Shown piece by piece: positions 9,601 through 18,197 of a stretch of DNA of 64,000 bases. Both the position numbers and the translations under genes were made by a program. This DNA comes from Spinacia oleracea (Eukaryota > Streptophyta > Magnoliopsida > Caryophyllales > Amaranthaceae), in the NCBI RefSeq assembly GCF_020520425.1, contig NC_079491.1, forward strand, positions 7,489,143-7,553,142, given 5' to 3'. The notes under the pieces were generated by a model. That model was not told the origin of the DNA. It ran no database searches and saw nothing but the letters and a program-made list of their open reading frames with translations. Each line of letters starts with the position of its first letter. Position 1 is the first letter of the stretch.

Positions 9601-11070
9601 AATGGAACTTGGAAGATGGTAACCCTTCCAGAAGGAAAGAAAGCCATTGATTCCAAGTGGGTGTACAAAGTGAAATGTGACAGGGATAGGAAAATAGTAA
9701 GACTCAAGGCAAGAATAGTAGCAAGGGGTGACAAGCAGATAAAAGGGAAAGATTACAAAGATACTTTCTCTCCTACAGCTAAATTTAGCACTGTAAGGAT
9801 CTTGATAGCTCTTGCAACTATCAAGGATTGGAAGCTGCAACATCTGGATGTGAACAATGCTTTTCTGCATGGTTACATTGAGGAAGAAATTTACATGAAG
9901 CCCCCTACGGGATACAAGAAAGGGAAAACAGGAGAAGTTTGTAGACTAATAAGAAGCATTTATGGTCTAAAACAAGCATCTAGGGCTTGGAACTCAGCCT
10001 TGAAGAATTTCCTAATGAAGTTAGGATACAAGCAGTCAAAGAAAGATTATTCTCTTTTCATAAAAGAAGAGAATGGAAAACAAGCAATCATTCTAGCATA
10101 TGTAGATGATTTGCTTATCACTGGAAATGATTTGGAAGCAATAGATCAATTGAAGAAAAGCTTAGATGATGAATTCACTATTAAAGACTTAGGGGAACTG
10201 AGTTTCTTTCTTGGAATTGAAATTGACAGGAATGATCAAGGAAATTTTTTGAATCAAAGGAAGTACATCATTGACATTTTGAAGGATAGTAGTGTGGAGA
10301 ATTGCAAAGTAGCAAAGTTTCCTTTTCCCAAGGGAATGAAATTGTCTATTGACAGTGGAGAAGTCTTGGCTAACCCAGAGACTTACAGAAGAATAATTGG
10401 GAGGTTGTTGTACTTAAATATCACCAGACCTGACATTTCCTTTTCAGTTCAACAGCTCTCTCAATTTATGCAATGTCCTAGAAAACCTCATCTCCAAGCT
10501 GCTTTACATGTTGTACGATACCTTAAGGGTACAGTTCATTGGGGACTGTTCTATCCAAAAAAGTCAGAATTGGTTGTGAAAGGATACTCAGATGCAGACT
10601 GGGGTAGTTGTGCTTTCAGTGCAAGATCACTCACTGGCTACTGCATTTTCCTTGGAAAATGCCTCATCTCTTGGAAAACAAAGAAGCAGAAAACAGTATC
10701 CAAGTCTTCCACTGAGGCAGAGTATAGAAGTATGTCTCACACTACAAGTGAACTAGTGTGGGTTGATGACATTTTAAAATCTGTCAACATGACAGTCCCA
10801 AAACCGATCATCCTTCATTGTGACAACAAGTCAGCTGAGCATTTGGCTCAAAATCCCATCTTTCATGAGAGGACAAAACACCTCAACATTGACTGTCACT
10901 ATGTGAGAGATCATGTGCAAGAAGGTTTTCTAGACACAGCACATGTTGAATCAAGCTTGCAACTTGCAGACATAATGACTAAGTCGCTCACTCAGCAGCA
11001 ACACAATTTTCTCTCTTCCAAGTTGGGTCTTGTTTCTGATCCCCAGCTCCAACTTGAGGAGGGGGTGTAG
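6637..11070 (+). CDS. Copia Gag-Pol polyprotein
   Basis: One uninterrupted frame of 1,477 residues. Order of domains: copia-type Gag (GENYLNWTRSIRMAL near residue 42); a CX2CX4HX4C zinc knuckle from C274; aspartic protease with DSGAS (D389); a GAG-pre-integrase HHCC region (LHARLGH, CDTC); integrase with D586, D649 and E685 (a DD35E spacing); reverse transcriptase with YVDD at 1155-1158; RNase H with SDADWG (D1319), SSTEAEY and CDN. All catalytic residues I looked for are present, so the protein could be functional. The start ATG is 67 nt after the primer-binding site. The last residues are encoded by the purine tract, and the stop codon TAG (11068-11070) lies inside the first five bases of the 3' LTR. 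Gag and Pol are in one frame with no stop or shift, as is usual for plant copia. Confidence 0.96.
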   Translation: MPDDGDSSGNQNGNAYADPYYLANSDHSSSNQQLGIIIFNGENYLNWTRSIRMALGSRNKLGYIDGKIKKPNQGHADFGKWYRNDNAVRGWILASMTTNLAESLIYLETSKDLWDEVKERYGQTNAPLLYQLKKELSDLKQENQAVGNFYCKLKNLWDHISSIEGMPECTCGAMSKCTCNMMKKLADAESLNKLIQFLMALNEGFENIRGSILAMEPLPPVNRAFHLVQQQEKQKEITGNMSSNNEMSAMSVKKQYVNTWQKRESKEAKMKKKCDHCTMKGHTKEECFQLVGYPDWFKNPGKGKITHKTSANVNKQGNDFAGDTPLEKSNEHGETSGAKSDPNLISTLVQEVMKALSEKQHLANFAGNLLASNVGHYFQVFDPGTWIIDSGASDHMVGNRDLLVEIKPLRFHVKVGLPDGQIKTVKEMGSVSLSPKMMLKNVLFLPDFKHNLMSVSKLIEDDLCLVIFDKNGCVIQDPISKDVIAEGRGEEGLYKLDFGKAEEKNSNISSISGSNNAVRNMKQNLSVLHARLGHVSLSKMKHLSICHCKNLNEYFCDTCCVAKHHRLPFKPSSSIANSIFELIHVDLWGPYKVKNITGARYFLTIVDDFSRATWTQLLSNKEQVRSILCNFFCSVETQYDTKVKTLRSDNGTEILQSECGKMLAEKGILHQRSIAGVPQQNGRVERKHRFLLETARAIRLHAGLPKYFWGECILSATYLINLLPSSVLGWKTPFERLNKRKPEYEHLRIIGCLCYGSPTLRKTDKFEEKGIRSVLLGYPYGQKGYKLFDLQKRKMYMCRDVVFKEDIFPFLNPKQPVLQTSQQHGIFPLLVSDEIEENDFFDDGSNGESIGNFDSLNLNGTGQTPIESSPQVSETGENSPTLEVSSEENTQVIIPTEQPLETRRSERPRTVPNKYKDFVYKIPGVETQSDQSTSFTVQTMKEMKNHSADFMACIGKVMGIKEPERYEQAQGDPGWEAAMEEEFQAMEKNGTWKMVTLPEGKKAIDSKWVYKVKCDRDRKIVRLKARIVARGDKQIKGKDYKDTFSPTAKFSTVRILIALATIKDWKLQHLDVNNAFLHGYIEEEIYMKPPTGYKKGKTGEVCRLIRSIYGLKQASRAWNSALKNFLMKLGYKQSKKDYSLFIKEENGKQAIILAYVDDLLITGNDLEAIDQLKKSLDDEFTIKDLGELSFFLGIEIDRNDQGNFLNQRKYIIDILKDSSVENCKVAKFPFPKGMKLSIDSGEVLANPETYRRIIGRLLYLNITRPDISFSVQQLSQFMQCPRKPHLQAALHVVRYLKGTVHWGLFYPKKSELVVKGYSDADWGSCAFSARSLTGYCIFLGKCLISWKTKKQKTVSKSSTEAEYRSMSHTTSELVWVDDILKSVNMTVPKPIILHCDNKSAEHLAQNPIFHERTKHLNIDCHYVRDHVQEGFLDTAHVESSLQLADIMTKSLTQQQHNFLSSKLGLVSDPQLQLEEGV
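11056..11065 (+). other. Polypurine tract
   Basis: GAGGAGGGGG immediately upstream of the 3' LTR, the expected plus-strand primer. It is also coding, specifying the last residues of Gag-Pol. Confidence 0.9.
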
Positions 11071-11347
11071 AAAATAGTGTCACATGGTAATGGTATGTGT
11101 ACTATGTGAGCTGTATGGTTGTGTATGGCAGCCTTCTATTGGTTGTCTTGTAGTATGTGCTGTCCTTTTTGTATTGGTTTGCTTTCCTAGGTTAGAATCT
11201 TCCTAGGGAATGTAGTTAGCCATATATATATATGGGATGTATGAGGAGCGCAGCCGCGAGAGAATGAGCAGCACAAATTTTGTGCCTTGCTAAACAAGAA
11301 ATGAAAACAGCAATCTTGCTGAAACATCTTTGATCTTATTTCCTTCA
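11066..11347 (+). repeat. 3' LTR of the copia element
   Basis: 282 bp, differing from the 5' LTR at a single position (C at 11160). Followed by the GAAAA duplication. Confidence 0.95.
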
Positions 11348-11352
11348 GAAAA

Positions 11353-12960
11353 TAATATTGAGATCAATCAAAAAATATTTAAACTAATACGAAGTACAAC
11401 TTTTAGTTTATAGTACTAATTAGTACTAATGAGGTCAAAATTAATAAATTTTGCATGTACTAGTAAACAAATGAACGAGTATGTAGTTTGGAACTTAAAT
11501 GTTACAAATTAAGTGAGATGTTTTAACAAATATCTTAGGAAATAATAATGTGATATCTATCATATTTAAGAAGATCTAAAAGGATATTATTACTTCTTTT
11601 TTTGTACGGAGTGTCATATATAGGTACAATTTAGTCATTTAAATATTCTGAAACTGTGTGTAGGACATATTTTGTTATCCATGTGTGATCTAGCTACCGT
11701 TTTTATGCTTCAGGGACTAGCTAGAGTCGCAAGACTTGTTACAAATTGACCTCATAAAAGTTTAACCGATTAATTTTTAGTTCAAGTCTAACAAAACCAT
11801 GTATTACTTCTAAGTTCTAACACACTTCAAGCATCATATATTTGATCAAAACCCGATCAAGTTTGATCAACCTCGTCATAATTAAATAAATAAAACGAAT
11901 TCAAACCCCAAAACCACAAGTTCACAACCCAAAATCCGACTTGGCCAATCCGTTTAATTAACGGGTCTTTCATGGAGCAATCCGGACTCTGTAAAAACCA
12001 TGCCGACGTGATCTCCAAACCAACAAAATTAAATAAATGAAGCATTGAAATGGGGGTGACATGGACAAACAACATGATACAACGTGGCAGGTGGAGAAGA
12101 ACTTTAATGAATTGACAGATTATTTTACTGGTTGCCGTACGATAATAAATATGGGGATTCGGAACAAAAAGCCAGTAGATAGGGATATGTGGAAAATAGA
12201 CAGGGTGGAAAGGTTTTTATCCACTTCGTAACCTGGAATTCCAATCTCACCCTTAATAAATCCACCAAATTGTGTAGTCTACCACGGCGCGTGTTGAATC
12301 ATAAAAGTAAAAGAGAAAACGTGAAGGGCAAATTATGTAAAAACGGGAAAGACATAATTGCACCTTATCCGTTTCTTTTTTGTTTGTTTCCGTTTCGGTT
12401 TTTAGGTACAAGTTTTTTTCCCAATTGCGTGGTCGAGCAGCCGCATGCCAACCAGTGTCGGTTTTTTTTTCTTTTCGTTTTCTCTCTCATGGCTACTGTC
12501 TCTCGAAAAGAGGGTTTGAATTGGGGGGTGAAACAGCTGTCAGCAGTTAGGATACAGCTAAATCAGTGGGTTATTTTTGATTTGTTGTCAACTATGTCCA
12601 CTCAATTAATCTTTGGGGCTATGGGAGAATCGTATTCGTAGTACTCGTAATGAGCTATTCCTCCGTGAAAAATTACTAGTTCTTCCATGAACCGATGAAC
12701 GTGACATATAATATAAATATACTGTATAACAGTATAAGTTATGGAGATTTTAAGTGTTGATATTTCTTAACGCGTTTTTAAAATCTTAAACGGGTTAATT
12801 GTAACCCAACTGGTATATTTATAATGTATGCAGGGGCGGATGTACGGTGTAAGTTGGGTAGACATTTATCTAATCAGTTTTTTAATTGAAAATTTATTTT
12901 AGTCGAGTATTTAAAAAAGAATAAAAAACAAAAATTTGTTCATTCTAAGAGTTGAACCCA
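11353..12960. other. Intergenic sequence, no gene supported
   Basis: AT-rich sequence. A 150-codon plus-strand frame (12189-12641) has a phenylalanine-rich middle and no recognisable domain. It has no TATA box or splice structure around it, so I leave it as a chance frame. A 72-codon minus frame at 11857-12075 is likewise unconvincing. Confidence 0.5.
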
Positions 12961-12970
12961 TAACCCAAAG

Positions 12971-13017
12971 GAGGGCGTCAAAATATCAGCCATGCATGTA
13001 TTTGCAAATACATGCCA
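12971..13017 (+). repeat. Left terminal inverted repeat of the MULE
   Basis: About 47 bp starting GAGGGCGTC and ending ATACATGCCA. It contains a 22-bp perfect palindrome centred on ATGTATTTGCAAATACAT, a candidate transposase-binding site. Confidence 0.85.
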
Positions 13018-13149
13018 GGGGCATATTGGTACTTTCGCGCACAATTTGAAAATGCTGAGCAAGCAATCCCGTTTGGCTACGTGGACTCCGTAACGGCCAA
13101 CTTGTCATCCTCACTCACTCCTCACTTGAATCATCTTCCAACTTCTCTC

Positions 13150-14205
13150 TCTCTCCTTGCGCGATTTCTGAAAACCCAAAAAACGAAATTGAATTTCAAA
13201 AAACAATCACTCAATCAAGGTGCGTTTGTTCTCGGAGGAAGCATTCAAGTTCTAGTGACAGAATTTCGCGCAAGAATCACTAAAAATTTGATCGAATTTC
13301 TGTTCGTGAAAAAGCCCCAAATTTTCGAGGTAAAACCTAATTTGAAATTAATTAGGGTTTTTGTTTATATATTTGAAATTATTGTCAATTGTTTATAGAT
13401 TTGGGCTTGATATGATTTTCGCATAATGTTTGCATAAATTTTAACACCACTTGAGCAAATGTTTGCATAAATTGTATTAATTCGCACTAATTTACCCTAT
13501 TTTGGTGAGAATGGATTTTTGTTGATTTGTGAATTGCTTGTGCATTAATCCTGATAAAGATGATAAATTGAATGTGATAAAGTGCTTGCATCATTCCTGA
13601 TAAAGATGATAAAGATGATAAATGTGATACGATTTAATTAATTGCTTGAGTTGGTTTTATAATTCTGTTTAAATGGTTGAAGTAGTTTCAATTTGTTGGT
13701 TAAATGGGAAATAGTGTTAGGTTTTTTTGCCAATAATTTGGTATTGGTATTTGCAATTCATCGAAATAGAAATTGGTCATAACTTTGTTTATAATGAAAC
13801 TCTGATTGATTTTTTTAGAATAAGGTGGTGGCATGCCTTGTTGTGATGGTGGAGGTGTAGGTGGTGGTGGTGGTGGTGGTGGTGGTGGATGGGTCTCAGT
13901 TGTGATGTATCGATGTATGGTATTTGCAAATGTTGCCTTTTTGTCTTGTTTTTTGATTGGTGTTTGGGTAGTTGGAAGCCGGTTCTATAAAAAGAGGAGT
14001 ATGTTGATGTGATTGAATGCATGGTATTTGCAACAAGCTTGTAAGGGTTGTTGCCGTTGTTGTGAAAGTGTTAGGGAACCCCCGCTTCTTGTTTGTCAGT
14101 TGTTTGTTGGTAGTTGAATGTTAATCGATGTTGATCGAGTTTGTCTAGTTTGAGTGTCCTGGTATTAGTTGTGTAGTTTGACATTCCTGGTTTAATTTTG
14201 TGTAG
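13150..14205 (+). other. 5' leader and leader intron of the MULE accessory gene
   Basis: A CT-rich leader (about 13140-13329) ends in TTTCGAG with donor GTAAAACC at 13330. A matching acceptor TTTTGTGTAG ends at 14205, eight bases before the start codon, giving a leader intron of 876 bp. The intron contains a (GGT)n run at about 13858-13890. The exon start is uncertain. Confidence 0.5.
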
Positions 14206-14213
14206 AAGTTAGT

Positions 14214-17200
14214 ATGGGGAATTTAAAGATGACGAAGAAAGGGGGTGGTTCAAAGAAAGCTGGGAGAACCCCTCCGAAGAAGCATGTTGTGAAACCTAGT
14301 GCAAGTGGTAGTAGGAAGAAAAAGAGGCAGAAGCTGGTGTACCAGGAGGCAAGTGAAGATCTAGATGGCGTACAATGCAGCGAGGAGGAAAGTAGTGAAG
14401 AGGAGTCCTCCTCCGAGGAGTCCTCCTCTGAGGAGTGCTCTGCTTCATCTTCTGCGTCATCCACGGAAGGGTCAGAAGGTGATTCCTCGTCTTCATCTTC
14501 TTCGGAGGAGGAGGAAGAGCCAAGAAAGAGAAAGAGGAAGAAGTCCTCGAAGAAGGCCTCGAAGAAGGCCTCAAAAAAGGCCTCGAAGAAGGTAAATTTT
14601 AGTATTTTAAGTAATACTAAATTATTGTTTTAAATTAAATAAGTATTATTTGCAATAAAATATAAATTTTAATAAATTTAGTATTATGTTAAATAAGAGC
14701 TTTAACAGGTTTGCGTAATATATTTTCAGGTTTCGAAGAAAAAGAGCAAGAGTGCCGGGGAGATTGTCAAGGCACGTAATCGTGTTGTCTTGACGCATTT
14801 ACGAACTTGTGAAAAGGTACATTGTGTTATTTATGTTAGATTTAACATTTGAGTATTAGAATTTCTTTAGTAATGTATTATAAAAGTTATATAATTTATA
14901 AAAGTGTATGTATTATTTTTAAAATATTTCTTAATCAGGCCCCTAAAATTATTTGCCGGGTCGAGTCGTTCGTCAAGTTAATCAAGAAACTGGATGATTC
15001 AAGACGGGAAGAAGTAGAGAAAATGGGTTTCTCGGGGTTGTTGGAAATGAAGTTGGGGAAGTTGGACAGGAGGTTCTGTTACTGGTTGATGACCAGGGTA
15101 GATGCTGAGGGGCATGTAGAGTTTGGGGATGGGAATGTGTTCCGGTTTACCCCGCAACATGTTCAGAGTATTTTTGGGCTGCCAATGGGAACGAAGGATG
15201 TTCCTGCACCTGTGGCAATTGATTGGAAGGATCAGCAAATGGTACGTCCTGCCATTGAGCTATTTAAGATGTACGGTACTGGAGTTGCTGATCCTTCGAA
15301 GGATATGGTGTTGTTGGCGAAGGTAGCCAAAGTTGTGGAGGGGGAGAAAGATTCAGCGGGGGAGGTTATACCTCTAAGTACCCCTGGTGAGAAGCTAGCA
15401 TTTAGGAATGCGTTCTTGGCTGTGGTAGTGGGCCACTTACTTTGCCCTACAGCCATGTGCACCAACCTGTCACACAAATTGATGGTTGTGGTTTCGTTGG
15501 GTGGTGTGGCAGAGGAGTACGATTGGTGCACGTGGACTTATAATAGGCTGATGGAACGTGTGGAAGTGTTTTTGAAGAGTTTTTACGATGATGGTTATGC
15601 TCGTGGATGCGGTGGCTGTGTTGTGGCCTTAATGGTAAGATTTGTGTCACATTTTAATTTATTTATTTGATTTTATATAACTGCAAATCTAGTTCTAATA
15701 CTTGTTTGACTAAATTTGCAGATTTTTTACCTTGATCGCTTGGCGGGAACCCCCGTTGATGTAGAACCTTTACCTAGGTTGAAGGTTTGGGGGAACCTGG
15801 AAGTGAAAAAAGCAATCAAGAGAGACAAGAGAAAAGGATATGACTATGGTAGATCCAAGGTAATACAAAATTACTTGATGTTTGATTGAAAAATATTTAG
15901 TTACGTTGTAATTAACGAGGTACTTATGTATTTGCAGTCAAAGAAGGTGGTTTATGATGGTGAAGTGAGAAACAGTGTTAGTGGCCTGACAAACAAGGAA
16001 GTTGACAGGCGGATTGAAATTATGGATGAGCCGTTGACCGGCAAGGGCACGGAAACTGATCCTAGCAGGGCAGATGTTGGCAATGCAGGGGGAAACGCTG
16101 GTGTTTCCCTCTTAGGAAATCTAAGTAGAGATAGTGCCGCTGTACAAGAACTGGCGCATCAGGTAATTTATGTGCAAATCAAGAAACTTGTTTGATTGAA
16201 TTTAGATTGAGTTTTTGTGTTATTGTTGGTTAGGGTTAGTGTAATTTAAGTACAAACCCGAGCGTATGATTGTTTTGGATGTTGAGTTGAGTTGAGTTGT
16301 TTTGGTGCACCATGTTTGGTTTGTGCAGGTACTTGAGTTGTTCAAACCCGAGTTGGAGCGTATGATTGTGAATGCTGTGTCCGAGAGGGAATGGTTAGCT
16401 AGCGGTAGTGGTATGGGTGTTGGTGGTGATGGCAGTGGGTGGGGTGGTAGTTTGGTTGGCACTGGGGGGTTTGCTGGCAGTGGTTGGGTTGGGCCTCGTG
16501 GTGGGTTGGTTGGCACTAGTGGGTTTGGGGGCACTAGGCGGTTTATTGGCAGAGGTGATTACGGTGTTGGTACGAGTATGGGAATGGGAAGAGGGGCTGG
16601 TGGTATGGGAATTGGAAGAGGGGGTGGTATGGGAATTGGAAGAGGGCCTTATGGTTTTCTTGGGGGTATGGGAAGAGGGGGTGGTGATGATGTAAGTGTA
16701 GGTCTAGGTCTAGGTCCTCCTGGGTTTGAGAACGCTCCTCACGATGCTGCTGCTCGAGCACCGATCGCCTTTGATGCATTTGCAAGTGGAAAGAATTCAG
16801 GAGGATCAGGAGGATCAGGAGGTTCAGGAGGTTCAGGTGGAAAGTACATTGCTGGTGGGGGTTACTCAGCAGGGGATTCTGGTTCGTTCCACTATAACAT
16901 TGGTGGTGGGGGTGGCGGTGTTTCAGCTGCTGTTTCGAACGGTCTCTCGACTGCTGCGGCACCTGTTCAGGTCGAGGAAGGTCCTGTTGGGAAGGTTGGA
17001 ATGGTGGCAGCTTCGTGTGTGAAGCTAGCTAATCAACTTTCGTCTGAGGAGATGCTAGACTCTACAACTGGATCATCAAAGAAATCAGACGCCGCAGCCG
17101 CTCCACCGCAGCCGCCGTTCCACCAGAAAGTTGAGCCAGTGACAAATGTTGAGCAAGTGACAATTGTAGATAAAGGAAAAGAGAAAGAAAAAGAGAACGA

Positions 17201-18197
17201 GCCAGCAATTACTCCCGGGACTGGGCCCAAGAGAGTGACTAAGCCTGCGTTGTCTTCTGCTGTGTATGAGTTGTCTACGAATCCACAGAGAATTACAGCG
17301 TTTGCAAACCGTGTCCTTGTATTCATCCGATCTTGGCGGTCATCAAGGAACATCCCCACCTGGTATGAATATTTAAATAAATCGTTTACGTTTATTTATA
17401 TTTTTTGAATGTGGCTCTAAATTGCAAATGAATTGTATGTAGCCCGGGACCAGAGATGATTAGCTGTGATGGTGGGGTGGCTGATCAAAGGGATTGTTAC
17501 CACACATTGATGGCGAGCCAATGTGTGAGTTCCGGGTATGTTCGGATGGCGTCCTTTCTGTACACTAAGGTGTGGAGGGTGAAGGAGTTCGTTGGAAAGA
17601 GTGAAAGGGTATTGCTGACTCCTGATTTTGCCGTAAGTATTGTCGGGTTAACTTTATTTTTCTTTCCCATCTATGTTGTTGGTTTGTAATATCTGACTGT
17701 TGTTTTTCTTGGTTCAAAGTTAAGGGTATTGGAACCCAGAGACTCCAACTACATCATAGGCACCAAGTACGGCAAGGTTCTGAAAAACATCTCGTTTAAT
17801 TCTCTAGCGACGGTATGTTTTATGGTTTAATATATGTGTGGTTAATTTTTAAGTGAAGCAGTTATAACGGGACACCTGTGTGTTACAGGTATTTGTTGCT
17901 CGTCAACCTTCTTGCTCTTCCGTGGCTTCCTGGGTGCTGCTGGCTTCCTGGGTGCTGCTGCAGGCTTCCTGGGTGCCGCAGGCTTCCTTGGCGCCGTTGT
18001 CTTCCTCGGTGCCGCTGCCTTCCTCGGTGCAGCCTTTGGTTGAGCTGGAGGAGGACATGGAGGACAAGGAGGGGGACATGGAGGAGGAGGACATGGAGGA
18101 GGACATGGAGGACATGGAGGACAAGGAGAAGAAGGACCAACATCATTGGTTGAGCCAGGAGTTGGAGTCTCTCTGTTCATTAGTTGTTCTTGGGTAA
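14214..18197 (+). CDS. MULE accessory protein, Ulp1-associated type, core missing
   Basis: I build nine coding exons in one frame: 14214-14591, 14730-14816, 14939-15634, 15722-15859, 15938-16162, 16329-17362, 17443-17632, 17720-17812 and 17889-18197 (1,049 residues). All junctions are GT-AG and phases agree. Residues 1-155 are a basic and acidic low-complexity tail (Ser/Glu runs, KASKK repeats), likely nuclear. Exon 3 holds a domain with RRFCYWLMTRVD and VQSIFGLPMGTKDVP, which I recognise from plant proteins that carry a C-terminal Ulp1-type SUMO protease and are often borne by MULEs. Exon 6 is glycine-rich with (GGS)n repeats. Exons 6-8 (FIRSWRSSRNIP, EMISCDGGVADQRDCYHTLM) look like the region before the protease. 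No His-Asp-Cys protease core follows: exon 9 is low complexity and antisense to the transposase tail. Splicing is predicted; function is inference. Confidence 0.7.
16790..16845 (+). repeat. GGATCA/GGTTCA short tandem repeat (GGS codons)
   Basis: A tandem 9-bp unit GGAGGATCA/GGAGGTTCA within exon 6 of the accessory gene, encoding GGSGGSGGS. Confidence 0.8.

Larger units (their letters stand above)
6276..11347 (+). mobile_element. Complete Ty1/copia LTR retrotransposon
   Basis: A 5,072-bp element with 282-bp LTRs at both ends, both starting TG and ending CA. It is flanked by the 5-bp target duplication GAAAA (6271-6275 and 11348-11352). A primer-binding site follows the 5' LTR, a purine tract precedes the 3' LTR, and one open Gag-Pol frame fills the interior. 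Comparing the LTRs base by base I find one difference (T at 6370, C at 11160), so the insertion is recent. Integrase before reverse transcriptase places it in copia rather than gypsy. I did not assign a lineage. Confidence 0.97.

Noticed and set aside
9436-9870. 144-codon minus-strand frame inside copia pol
   Set aside because: Lies entirely antisense to the reverse transcriptase region and mirrors its codon bias; no independent evidence.
12189-12641. 150-codon plus-strand frame left of the MULE
   Set aside because: Composition is low complexity (Phe-rich middle), no domain recognised, no promoter or splice support, and it overlaps AT-rich intergenic DNA.
17878-18153. Arg/Trp-rich plus-strand frame
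   Set aside because: Alternative frame of the proline/lysine repeat of the transposase tail; not in phase with any splice site.
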